Assembly (NCBI RefSeq): GCF_011762095.1
Contig: NZ_JAASQO010000006.1
Coordinates: 124,001 to 188,000, forward strand
Reading direction: 5' to 3'
Source: Parvibaculum indicum
Lineage (GTDB): Bacteria; Pseudomonadota; Alphaproteobacteria; Parvibaculales; Parvibaculaceae
DNA: 64,000 nucleotides
Shown: positions 33,600-42,111 of the stretch, in pieces
Numbering within the stretch: the stretch's first letter is position 1
How the letters are laid out: each line of letters starts with the position of its first letter
Translations under genes and position numbers: made by a program
Notes under the pieces: model-generated
The model's input: the letters and a program-made list of their open reading frames with translations, nothing else
Told to the model about the DNA's origin: nothing
The model's database searches: none

Positions 33600-34838
33600 A
33601 TGCGTCCGAGCCCTTACCCTGATTTCAAGCTGCTGGGAGCTGTGCTGCTCGCGGCAAGCTTGGCCTCTGCCCCCGCACTCGCCCAGCAGGCTGGCGCCAG
33701 CCCCAGCGATGGCACAGGCGTTCATGTCGGGGCGTTTATGGTCTATCCGCAAGCCTCCTATAGCGGCACCTATAACGACAATATCTACGCAGACGCCAAC
33801 AATGAGCAGGAAGACTATATTTCGACGTTGAAGGCTGCCGTGGACGTGAGCTCGACCTGGAGCCGCCATGCGTTGAACCTGACGGGCTCGATCACGAAAT
33901 CCCTTTATGCGGATCGCTCTTCCGAAAACCGTTTGGACTGGAATATCGGCGCTGATGGCCGGCTCGATATTACCCGCAACAGCAATCTGACGGCGGGGAC
34001 TTCTTATTCCCGGAACCATGAGGATCGCGGGTCGGCCAATGCTGCGATCGGTGCTATCCGCCCCTCGGAGCCGATCGAGTACGACCTGTTTACGACGGAA
34101 GCGAAGTTCCACCAGGGCTTCAACAGGCTGTTTGCGGAAATGGGTGGCAAGTACTCGAATTATGACTACAAGAATGCCACATCGGTAACAGGTACAGCGC
34201 TTCCTCAGGATTACCGCGACCGTGAGCGTTGGGATGAAAGTCTCCGTCTGGGGTACATGGTATCTCCCGACACCAATGTGTTTGTCGAGGGCTCGCTCAA
34301 TCAGCGCACCTATGACAAGAAACCGCCTGCTGTGGCGGTAAACCGCGACTCAGATGGATATGCCATCGTTGGCGGTGCGCAGTTTCGCTTGACGAATCTG
34401 GTTACGGGGGAGATCTCTGCCGGTTATCAAGAACAGCATTATGACGCAGGTAGTGACGTCAGCGGGCTCAAATATGGCGCGTCCGTTACGTGGTCTGCGA
34501 CGACCCTCACAACTGTGACGCTGAACGCAAACTCGTCGATTGAAGAAACCACCGCCGTCGGAGCTCCGGCCTACAAGAACCAGAATGTCGAGGTCGTGGT
34601 TCAGCATGAGCTTACGCGTAATATCATCCTGACCGGGAATGCTGGCTATACCAATGATGATTTCGAAAGTATTACCCGCAATGACGATATTATCGATGCC
34701 GGGCTCGGCGTACGCTACCTCGTGAATCGCAACGCGGATGTTCAGATCGGGTATGATTTCACGGATCGGAACTCGGATGTTGCCGGCTATGATTATACCC
34801 GCAATCAGATCGGCTTTACCCTGAGGCTTAAGCTCTGA
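33600..34838 (+). CDS. Outer-membrane beta-barrel protein of the exopolysaccharide locus (EpsL/VpsM-like)
   Basis: The 412-residue protein starts with a signal peptide (LGAVLLAASLASAPALAQQA) and consists of repeated amphipathic strands (SYSGTYNDNIYADANNEQED, NSNLTAGTSYSRNHEDRGS). It ends in NQIGFTLRLKL, consistent with an outer-membrane barrel. Barrels of this type accompany Wza proteins and are thought to help secrete exopolysaccharide. GGAGGAG directly precedes ATG 33600. A terminator follows at 34862. Confidence 0.8.
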   Translation: MRPSPYPDFKLLGAVLLAASLASAPALAQQAGASPSDGTGVHVGAFMVYPQASYSGTYNDNIYADANNEQEDYISTLKAAVDVSSTWSRHALNLTGSITKSLYADRSSENRLDWNIGADGRLDITRNSNLTAGTSYSRNHEDRGSANAAIGAIRPSEPIEYDLFTTEAKFHQGFNRLFAEMGGKYSNYDYKNATSVTGTALPQDYRDRERWDESLRLGYMVSPDTNVFVEGSLNQRTYDKKPPAVAVNRDSDGYAIVGGAQFRLTNLVTGEISAGYQEQHYDAGSDVSGLKYGASVTWSATTLTTVTLNANSSIEETTAVGAPAYKNQNVEVVVQHELTRNIILTGNAGYTNDDFESITRNDDIIDAGLGVRYLVNRNADVQIGYDFTDRNSDVAGYDYTRNQIGFTLRLKL

Positions 34839-34861
34839 TATCAGAGCACAACGGAAGATTG

Positions 34862-34896
34862 ATGGCAGAAGCGGTACACCGTTTCTGCCATTTTTG
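34862..34896 (+). terminator. Rho-independent terminator after the barrel gene
   Basis: A 13-base arm ATGGCAGAAGCGG pairs with CCGTTTCTGCCAT (one G-T pair) around a short loop and runs into TTTTTG. It separates the export genes from the Wzc-like gene. Confidence 0.8.
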
Positions 34897-34969
34897 TGTG
34901 TGATGCGTTAGGATTCTCGCAATGTATCGCGCCCTAGAAAATTGCTGAGAGTAAAGGGATTTGGCCAGA

Positions 34970-37246
34970 ATGAATGCGCCTACGACATCCGGACAACAGG
35001 TTGCCCCAGGCTATGGTTATTCAGGAGATCAGCATGCCGATCACCTGGGCTCGCCGGAATTGGATATTCGCGCAATCTTCAAAACCTTGCGAAAGCGCAT
35101 GGGCCTGATCATTTCCATCACAATGGGGATGACAATTCTTGTTATGGTGGCGGTCTACCAGATGACCCCGATCTACACGGGCAAGGCACAGATTCTGCTC
35201 CAGGCCCAAAAAGAAAATGTCGTGGATATCGAATCTGTCATGTCGGGTCAGCCGAGCGATAGTGCGGCGATCGACAGTCAGGTGGCGATCCTGGAGTCGC
35301 GTTCTCTGGCGGGGCGCGTTGTCGATGAATTGAATCTTGTGAACGATCCAGAGTTCAACTCGTCTCTGACCTCGCCCTCGATTTTTCGTTGGCTCGATCC
35401 ACAGCGCTGGCCGGGTGAAATTGCGTCGCTTTTCAAATCAACCCAGTTCTCTGAGGCGGGGAGTGAAGAAGAGTCGAGTGGGCAAGAGCGTAATGCGGTG
35501 ATCAGTGCGTTTATGGGCCATATGGACGTCTCGCGCCAGAGTCGGACCTATGTGCTGTCGGTGGAATTTCGTTCCCGCGATGCAAAAAAGGCGGCGCGTA
35601 TCGCTAACAAAATTGCTGACACCTACATTGTCGATCAACTCGAAGCGAAATTCGACGCGACAAAGCAGGCAAATGACTGGCTTTCGAAGCGGTTGCAAAG
35701 CCTGCGTCAACAGGTACAAGCTTCCGAACGTGCCGTTGAGATTTATCGCTCGAAAAACGGGCTGGAAACTGCCAAGGGCACGACGGTCAACGAACAACAA
35801 CTCTCCGAACTCAACGCGCAGCTTATTCTTGCCAAGGCTAATCTTGCGGAAAAGCAGGCGAACTATGACCGTGCGCGGCAGGCCCTTCATGGGAGCGGCG
35901 ATATCGAATCCGTGGCCTCGGTGATGCAATCCGGCACGATTTCAGGTCTGCGTCAGCAGGAGGCTCAACTCGCACGAGAGCAGGCGGATCTCTCCTCGAA
36001 ATATGGGCCCAGACATCCCGCGATCATCAAAATCGAGGCTCAGCGTGCGGACATAACACAGCAGATCAAAACCGAGGCCCGACGGGTTGTCGACAGTATC
36101 AAAAATCAGGCCGATGTCGCCAGATCACGGGTGGACGCGCTCCAAAGGAGCCTAGATCAGCTCAAGGCGAAGACCTCGGAAAATGATCAGGCTGAAATTC
36201 GGCTCCGTGAGTTGCAGCGCGAAGCGGATGCGAACAAGACGGTTTATGAGTCTTTTCTAAACCGATTCAAGCAGACCTCTCAACAGGCCAACCTTCAGAC
36301 GCCGGATGCGCGCGTGATCAGTGAGGCAATGGCTCCCGGCGCACCTTCAAGTCCGAAGAAGGGGCTTATCGGCGGCGCGAGCCTTGTCTTATCGCTGATG
36401 ATCGGTGTGGGAGTGGCCTTTCTTCTTGAGCAGCTCGACAATGGGATCGAGACCGGTCGCGCTTTGGAAGAATTCCTCGAGATTCCTAATTTGGCGTCTG
36501 TCCCGGCCATTCCGAGCGAGAAAGGCGAAGATGGCAAAACCTTGTTGCCTGAACGCTATGTTCTTGCAAAGCCGCTATCGGCATTCTCGGAATCCATTCG
36601 GAGCCTGCGCAGCGCGCTTCAATTGTCAAATGTTGATAACCCGCCTAAGATTGTCGCATTTACCTCGGCACTTCCCAACGAAGGCAAGACGACAATTGCG
36701 GCCTGTTTCGCGCGGGCTGCGGCCGTCTCGGGTCTAAAGGTCGTGCTGGTTGATTGTGATCTTCGTCATCCCTCTGTTCAGAAAACATTCGAATTGGAGA
36801 GTGCCAAAACGGGGCTAGTTGAGCTCCTTGCGGGGCGTCTCGAACCGTCTTCCGTCTTGATCCGTGATCCCCTGACCACTCTTGATATTCTTCCAGTGGC
36901 GTCCGGCGCTGCCAACCCTCCCGACGTACTGGGCTCTAAGCAGATGAAGCGGCTATTGCAGGAATTGAGGAACACCTATGATCTCGTTGTTCTCGATACG
37001 GCACCGGTCCTGCCGGTATCGGACTCGCGTGTGCTGTCGCGTCTCGCTGATGAAACCGTCTTTGTAGTTCGTTGGAGCGTCACCCCGAAAGATGCTGCTC
37101 TTTCTGCGTTGCGGGAACTTCGTAACTTTAACGCCGGTATTGCCGGGGCTGTTTTGAGCGTCGTCGATACGTCAAAGCAGGCCAGATATGGCTACGGGGA
37201 CAGCGGTTACTATTATCGTCAATACAGCAAATACTATGTCAACTAG
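34970..37246 (+). CDS. Wzc/ExoP-type chain-length determinant and tyrosine autokinase
   Basis: The 758-residue protein has an N-terminal Wzz domain with a membrane helix (LIISITMGMTILVMVAVYQM), a long periplasmic coiled coil (about 190-420), a second membrane helix (LIGGASLVLSLMIGVGVAFL) and a C-terminal BY-kinase domain. The kinase shows ALPNEGKTTIA (Walker A), VVLVDCDLRHP (Walker A') and YDLVVLDTAPV (Walker B). It ends in a tyrosine cluster (YGYGDSGYYYRQYSKYY), the expected autophosphorylation site. It regulates polymer length and export. ATG 34970 is ten bases after AAAGGGA; a TTG at 34961 is possible. The next gene overlaps its end. Confidence 0.93.
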   Translation: MNAPTTSGQQVAPGYGYSGDQHADHLGSPELDIRAIFKTLRKRMGLIISITMGMTILVMVAVYQMTPIYTGKAQILLQAQKENVVDIESVMSGQPSDSAAIDSQVAILESRSLAGRVVDELNLVNDPEFNSSLTSPSIFRWLDPQRWPGEIASLFKSTQFSEAGSEEESSGQERNAVISAFMGHMDVSRQSRTYVLSVEFRSRDAKKAARIANKIADTYIVDQLEAKFDATKQANDWLSKRLQSLRQQVQASERAVEIYRSKNGLETAKGTTVNEQQLSELNAQLILAKANLAEKQANYDRARQALHGSGDIESVASVMQSGTISGLRQQEAQLAREQADLSSKYGPRHPAIIKIEAQRADITQQIKTEARRVVDSIKNQADVARSRVDALQRSLDQLKAKTSENDQAEIRLRELQREADANKTVYESFLNRFKQTSQQANLQTPDARVISEAMAPGAPSSPKKGLIGGASLVLSLMIGVGVAFLLEQLDNGIETGRALEEFLEIPNLASVPAIPSEKGEDGKTLLPERYVLAKPLSAFSESIRSLRSALQLSNVDNPPKIVAFTSALPNEGKTTIAACFARAAAVSGLKVVLVDCDLRHPSVQKTFELESAKTGLVELLAGRLEPSSVLIRDPLTTLDILPVASGAANPPDVLGSKQMKRLLQELRNTYDLVVLDTAPVLPVSDSRVLSRLADETVFVVRWSVTPKDAALSALRELRNFNAGIAGAVLSVVDTSKQARYGYGDSGYYYRQYSKYYVN

Positions 37247-37973
37247 GGGAACTCAGATTTCGACGAGTGACCTAACTAGGTTGCCGGTGGCGGCTTTTGT
37301 TTTGCTCGTATCGATGGTGCTTATTGTACTTTCGCTACCCCGTATCATCGCTGCCGGGCAGACCCTGCCTGTGAGGGATGAGGCACAAGCGATTGCGAAC
37401 GGAGACGGCGCTGCCTCGCCGTTGGCCTTGGCACGCTCGGTCAAGGCTTATTCCCGAGCGGCATGGTGGATGCCGGGCGATGCTCGTATGCAGGAGACCT
37501 TGGCGCGTCTCTATATCGCGGAAGCAAATAAGTATGCCGGGGCGGGGCGGGAGATCGATGATCTTCAGATGGCCCTGACACATATGGATGCTTCGTTGAG
37601 GCATGCGCCTAATCGGACTTTTGGCTGGGCCTTGCGCGCAGAAACCCTCAGGCGTTTGAACGAACCGGTGAAAGAGATAGAGCGAGCCCTGCATTTGTCT
37701 TATCTGCTGGGGCCACGCGAGGCATCAGCCATGCTACTCCGGGCCGGTGTTATCCTTGATATATGGGGAGCAACTAACTCTAACATACACGATATAGCGG
37801 AAAACGATCTCATGGAACTCTGGGCATCCCCTCGTTCTCGCGTTTCCCTCGCTCAACTGTATCTTAGGAAGCCTCTCGGTGGCCGGCTACGTTTACGGCG
37901 CCTCATATTGTCGTCACCGGAGGACGTAGCGAAATTCAATACGCTCGTCAAAAGCGTGCATAACCGGTCCTAG
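37236..37973 (+). CDS. Membrane-anchored TPR-like protein of the polysaccharide locus
   Basis: The 245-residue protein has one N-terminal membrane segment (LPVAAFVLLVSMVLIVLSLP) and then helical repeats resembling TPRs (ETLARLYIAEANKYAGAG, MALTHMDASLRHAPNRTFGW). It overlaps the end of the Wzc-like gene by 11 bases, so translation is coupled. Proteins of this layout occur beside O-antigen ligases and Wzc proteins and may act as scaffolds. Its 3' end overlaps the convergent ligase/polymerase gene by 26 bases. Confidence 0.65.
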   Translation: MSTRGTQISTSDLTRLPVAAFVLLVSMVLIVLSLPRIIAAGQTLPVRDEAQAIANGDGAASPLALARSVKAYSRAAWWMPGDARMQETLARLYIAEANKYAGAGREIDDLQMALTHMDASLRHAPNRTFGWALRAETLRRLNEPVKEIERALHLSYLLGPREASAMLLRAGVILDIWGATNSNIHDIAENDLMELWASPRSRVSLAQLYLRKPLGGRLRLRRLILSSPEDVAKFNTLVKSVHNRS

Positions 37974-39396
37974 ATGGAACGCGGGCGTCGGGAGATCGGC
38001 TTTGCGCGGCAGCAAATCCCATGATGAAAGCATAGAGAACAGAGACGGCCGGTATCTCCAGACTAAAATCGACAAGCGAGTGTAGTGCCACGAGCAGAGT
38101 AGTAGCTACCCCGAGGGCGGGAAGATATTTCATCCTTCGCCTGCGAAAAGTGCCTCGCCAGCAGATAAAAAATAGTGTTGCCAAGCTCAGATGGAGAAGG
38201 AAGGCGACCGGGACACCGAGTTCAAAAGTGCTTTCGAGATAGGTATTATGGGCATAGCCTACTCTTGTCATGGGGCTGATATCATCCTGCTTGTATGCGG
38301 GATAGGCATCCTCAAACGAGCCGAAGCCGACGCCCTGCCAGGCGGCGGACAAAATGCCATTCACTGTGGAGTTGTAAATCGACGCGCGAAGCGTGGTGCT
38401 TTCACCTTCGCCAACCTGTCCCAGGCGACCCAGAAATGATCCGCCCGCAGCAATGAGTACCGCAAGAAGGATGCCCAAGAGCGGGGTCCAGACACTCAGA
38501 CTGTTTTGTTTTTGGGTTTTGTTCCGGCTAAGAAGAAAAATCAGCGCAAACAGTGCGAAGAGACTCGCAAGAACCCCACCGCGCGACGTCGTAAGGAAAA
38601 GGGCGAGCAGCATCAGCAATATGGCACCGGTTTCCCAGCGCCTCGCCACAAAAACATGTTCAATCAGCAATGCGAAGGTCTGCGATCTCGTACGCCGTTG
38701 TTCGATCAGGGGCTGAAGCTTGTGAAACATTTGCGCGGTGCCGCATAGCAGGCACAGGCCGACAAAAGTGGCAAAGTGATTGCGATTGGCAAAGGTGCTT
38801 TTGAGTGACCCTCCGTCCAGCGGCACCTGAAATGACAGAAATTGGGATCCGGCACAAAAATGAGTAATGAAACCAATAATGCTGTAGATGGCTCCGAGTA
38901 GCAGGATTGCCGCAACTGATCTCCGAGCAATAACGGCATTTTCGGACAATCGAAAACTGAGCCAGAAGACTGAAAAATAGGTGAGTAGCCGCATCAGCGC
39001 TGACATCGTGGCCGGGGGGGCGATGGAAATGTGTGACGGGACACGGGGCATGCCAAGGTGTTCCGCTGCGATTGCCCAAATTGGATCACCCCAGGACCTG
39101 GGTAGTGGAACCAGAGCCTGGAAGGTGATCCAGAAGGTTACGATTGCAAAAAGGAAGAATGGCAGTTTCAGGTCGGACCGTAGTGCCTCTTTTGCGGTGC
39201 TATTTACCGCGCCCGACGAGACATAGCCAAGAATGAGCACTGCCGATGCCAGAGCCAGAAGAGCTGACGACAGAGGGCGGTTGCTGCCATAGTCCCAGGG
39301 GGCCAAAAAGAGTAGGGCGAGCAGGAACGAGAAAGCCACTTTTTCTCGATGGGATGGATTTGTCGGGCGCTTTCGAGCCGCGTTGAGTTCCTGCAT
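37948..39396 (-). CDS. O-antigen ligase/polymerase family protein (Wzy_C)
   Basis: The 482-residue protein has about twelve membrane segments and the Wzy_C region (LFLTTSRGGVLASLFALFAL), followed by a large loop with YAHNTYLESTFELGVP. That loop is the hallmark of O-antigen ligases and Wzy polymerases. With Wzx and Wzc-like genes nearby it most probably polymerises the repeat unit or ligates the chain. It is the only gene read leftward in the 30.8-47.8 kb stretch other than the IS, and it overlaps the TPR gene's stop. Confidence 0.85.
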   Translation of the reverse strand: MQELNAARKRPTNPSHREKVAFSFLLALLFLAPWDYGSNRPLSSALLALASAVLILGYVSSGAVNSTAKEALRSDLKLPFFLFAIVTFWITFQALVPLPRSWGDPIWAIAAEHLGMPRVPSHISIAPPATMSALMRLLTYFSVFWLSFRLSENAVIARRSVAAILLLGAIYSIIGFITHFCAGSQFLSFQVPLDGGSLKSTFANRNHFATFVGLCLLCGTAQMFHKLQPLIEQRRTRSQTFALLIEHVFVARRWETGAILLMLLALFLTTSRGGVLASLFALFALIFLLSRNKTQKQNSLSVWTPLLGILLAVLIAAGGSFLGRLGQVGEGESTTLRASIYNSTVNGILSAAWQGVGFGSFEDAYPAYKQDDISPMTRVGYAHNTYLESTFELGVPVAFLLHLSLATLFFICWRGTFRRRRMKYLPALGVATTLLVALHSLVDFSLEIPAVSVLYAFIMGFAAAQSRSPDARVPSRTGYARF

Positions 39397-39684
39397 ATTC
39401 TATCCCCACAAATGAGCGTAAAGCTGGGTGGTGATTTCAGCACGGAACCAGATTTGCGTCTTATGCCGAAACTGAGTGGTGGCCGATCCGTTATGTCGGT
39501 AGACCACCGGTTATTGCGACTGTTGACGGTCTTCTGTTTTTGGTCCGGCGTGAGGCCCAGTTCACGGTTTGAGGTCTTATCGTCGCTTTTGTCCTGCCCA
39601 AATCTATACAAGCCTACAAGTGTTCGAGCTGCAGGAATATCTGTACCATATAAGATGGAAGCGGTAGCAACGCTGTGTTGGGGC
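39397..39684. other. Intergenic region between ligase/polymerase gene and IS5 insertion
   Basis: The 288-base gap should hold the leftward promoter of the ligase gene and, before the IS inserted, the rightward promoter of the hexose-1-phosphate transferase gene. Apart from GCGGTAGC at 39661, no clear element is seen. Confidence 0.3.
39661..39668 (+). promoter_or_regulatory. ops-like core GCGGTAGC upstream of the sugar-transferase operon
   Basis: The eight bases equal the core of the E. coli ops element recognised by RfaH (GGCGGTAGCGT). It lies 19 bases before the IS5 insertion. Without the IS it would be about 140 bases before the transferase start. A second copy lies upstream of the MarR-type gene at 48703. 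An eight-base match can arise by chance. Confidence 0.25.
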
Positions 39685-39687
39685 TAA

Positions 39688-40621
39688 GAGTCGGACTCAA
39701 AATTAATACCCATTGATTTCAAGCCCTTGCGATGAGCCTTGTGGAGCGTCGGATGGAGGCGATCAGGAGCCATGCATCGGAGGATGCGATGGTTGCTTCC
39801 CAGTCCTTGGCGAGACGGCGGCAGCGGCCGAGCCAGGCAAGGGTGCGCTCGACGACCCAGCGGCGGGCGATGACGACGAAGCCCGTTGCCCCATTGGGCC
39901 GCTTGACGATCTCGATGCTCGGCCCATCCATGTTCTGCAAGGCGTTTTCCAGCTTGTCGCCTCCATAGCCGCCGTCGGCGAACAGATGAACGAGCGTGGG
40001 GAAGCTCTGCATGGTGTCGGCGATGACACCCGGCGCGCCATCGCGATCCTGAATGTCGGCGGTGTGCGTGATCGCGCCCAGCATGTTGCCTTGCGTATCG
40101 GTGAGGATATGGCGCTTGCGCCCCTTGATCTTCTTGCCGGCATCATAGCCCGCCGGGCCGCCGCTTTCGGTGGTTTTCACGCTTTGGCTGTCGATCACGC
40201 CTGCTGTCGGCTCCGCCGCCCGACCGGCCAGAAGGCGCGTGGACATCACCAGCGTCTCGTTGATGATGTCGAACAGGCCGCTGTCGCGAAGCCGGTAGAA
40301 ATAATGCTGAACCGTCGTAAAAGGCGGGAAGTCTTTCGGCAGCATCGCCCATTGGCAGCCCGCCGCCGCGATATACTGGATGGCGTTCCATATCTCGCGC
40401 ATCGCCCATTTGCGAGGTCGGCCGACCTTGCTCGGCACAGGCATGAATGGTTCGATCAACGCCCACTCCTCGTCTGTGCAGTCGCTTGCGTAACGCAGGT
40501 GTCTGCGGTCATAGTGCTCCCGAGTGATTTCAGTCCAGGCCATCTGATCCTCCGTAGTCTTCGCAAACCACAGAGAATCATAAGCCACTGAAATCACTCA
40601 ACTTAATTTTCGGTTGGGCTC
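39688..40621 (-). mobile_element. IS5-family insertion sequence
   Basis: The 934-bp element is bordered by related inverted ends (GAGTCGGACTC on the left, GAGCCCAACCG on the right, both followed by AAAATTAA and, further in, TGATTTCA). A 3-bp TAA duplication is at 39685-39687 and 40622-40624. That duplication length fits the IS1031-type group of IS5. It holds one intact leftward transposase gene and sits between the ligase gene and the sugar-transferase gene, in the likely leader of the latter. Confidence 0.85.
39719..40543 (-). CDS. IS5-family transposase
   Basis: The 274-residue protein has an N-terminal DUF4096-like segment (CTDEEWALIEPFMP, GRPRKWAMREIWNAIQYI) and a DDE catalytic domain (GVIDSQSVKT, LFADGGYGG, VVERTLAWLGRCRRLAKDWE). 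It appears intact in a single frame. ATG 40543 is preceded by GGAGG at a normal distance, making it a better start than the GTG at 40597. Confidence 0.93.
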   Translation of the reverse strand: MAWTEITREHYDRRHLRYASDCTDEEWALIEPFMPVPSKVGRPRKWAMREIWNAIQYIAAAGCQWAMLPKDFPPFTTVQHYFYRLRDSGLFDIINETLVMSTRLLAGRAAEPTAGVIDSQSVKTTESGGPAGYDAGKKIKGRKRHILTDTQGNMLGAITHTADIQDRDGAPGVIADTMQSFPTLVHLFADGGYGGDKLENALQNMDGPSIEIVKRPNGATGFVVIARRWVVERTLAWLGRCRRLAKDWEATIASSDAWLLIASIRRSTRLIARA

Positions 40622-40744
40622 TAAGGGGCGCACGACGAATTCCGCTATATTCGCATTTTTGTCGGTGGATGCTGATGAAGACTTGATGTTTTCGTTACAT
40701 TTTATCGTGTAGAGTAAAGATGGGGATTATCTGGAGTTGGGGCA

Positions 40745-42094
40745 ATGTTTTTGGAGGATCCTGACCGCGTTGTCGGGGCTGAGCCCGAGCGCAGTCGCGG
40801 CAAGAATGGTTCGCGCGGGACCAATATAGGGCGAATGGTCATAGCCCGCATTCTTGAGAGCAGTGCCTTTCTGGTTGTCAGCACAATCGGTGTCGCGATC
40901 TTTGGACCGCTTCTGGCCCGGTTTGGGGTGTCGCCCCTCTTCTTGTCGGGCGATTATTTCTGGAATGCTATCGTCGGTGGATCCTGCGCGATATTCCTTG
41001 GTGTCTATGCGTATAAGAATGTCGCTGTTTTTCCCGGTGGCGCCAAGATTCAGTATGTTTTTACCTCCGTTTCCCTTGCATTTTTGTGCGTGACCGCTGT
41101 TTTGCTCTCATTCCGAATGAGCTACAGCCTTTATGTTCTCGGTTGCGGTTTTGTCATCTCTGTTATCTGGCTCTCATTATGCGACCTGCTGCGTCAGAGG
41201 ATTGCGGTGCGCCGACTGGCTCTGGTGCCGGGCGGGGGGACCGATCGGCTTACCGCGCTCTCTGGGGCAGATTGGCTTGAACTACGAGATCCGACGATTG
41301 AGGACATCCAGTGCGATGCACTCGTAGCCGATTTACGGTCCGGGATGGCCCCGGAATGGGAAAGGCTGCTTACAGATGCGGTTCTCGCCGGAATTCCCGT
41401 ATTTCACTACAAGCAGATTTACGAGGGGTTCACAGGCCGTGTCGAGATCGAGCATCTTTCGGAGAACAATTTGGGGTCCTTGGTTCCGAGTACTGCATAC
41501 TCTGGCCTGAAGCGGATTTTCGATATGGCGCTTGCACTCCCCTTATCAGTTTTGCTCTCTCCCCTGTTTGCCTTGCTGGCTCTCCTGATCAAAATGGATT
41601 CGCCCGGTCCGGCGATCTTTACTCAGAAACGGGTGGGATTCGGGGGCAAGGAGTTCGTGATTTTCAAGTTCCGAACCATGAAGGTTGCGGCCGTTGAAGA
41701 GGACGTCGACAAACGCGATCAGGCTATGACCCAAGACGGGGACCCGCGGATTACAAAACTCGGGAAGTTCCTTCGGAGAACACGTCTCGATGAACTGCCG
41801 CAAATCGTCAATATTCTGAAAGGGGAGATGAGCTGGATCGGGCCTCGCCCCGAAGCGGTTGCCCTCTCGTCATGGTACCGGAAGGAGCTACCTTTTTATA
41901 TGTACAGGCATATTGTCAGGCCGGGTATTACCGGTTGGGCACAGGTCAATCAGGGTCATGTTGTTGATGCGGATGATGTGCTTGAAAAGCTTCATTACGA
42001 TTTCTTCTATATAAGATATTTTTCATTCTGGCTCGACGTTCTCATCTTTGTCAGGACAGTGCGTATCGTCTTGTCCGGCTTCGGGGCCAAATAA
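40745..42094 (+). CDS. Polyprenyl-phosphate hexose-1-phosphate transferase (initiating sugar transferase)
   Basis: The 449-residue protein has four or five N-terminal membrane segments, a central soluble part and a C-terminal catalytic domain. The catalytic domain has the motifs KRIFDMALALPLSVLLSPLF, KFRTMKV, RRTRLDELPQIVNILKGEMS, IGPRPE and the HIVRPGITGWAQVNQG region. This is the WbaP/PssY-type enzyme that loads the first sugar phosphate on undecaprenyl phosphate and starts repeat-unit assembly. GGAG lies before ATG 40745. glmU follows 17 bases downstream. The IS5 element ends about 120 bases upstream and could influence its expression. Confidence 0.93.
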   Translation: MFLEDPDRVVGAEPERSRGKNGSRGTNIGRMVIARILESSAFLVVSTIGVAIFGPLLARFGVSPLFLSGDYFWNAIVGGSCAIFLGVYAYKNVAVFPGGAKIQYVFTSVSLAFLCVTAVLLSFRMSYSLYVLGCGFVISVIWLSLCDLLRQRIAVRRLALVPGGGTDRLTALSGADWLELRDPTIEDIQCDALVADLRSGMAPEWERLLTDAVLAGIPVFHYKQIYEGFTGRVEIEHLSENNLGSLVPSTAYSGLKRIFDMALALPLSVLLSPLFALLALLIKMDSPGPAIFTQKRVGFGGKEFVIFKFRTMKVAAVEEDVDKRDQAMTQDGDPRITKLGKFLRRTRLDELPQIVNILKGEMSWIGPRPEAVALSSWYRKELPFYMYRHIVRPGITGWAQVNQGHVVDADDVLEKLHYDFFYIRYFSFWLDVLIFVRTVRIVLSGFGAK

Positions 42095-42111
42095 AGAGTT
42101 TTTAGGATTTT

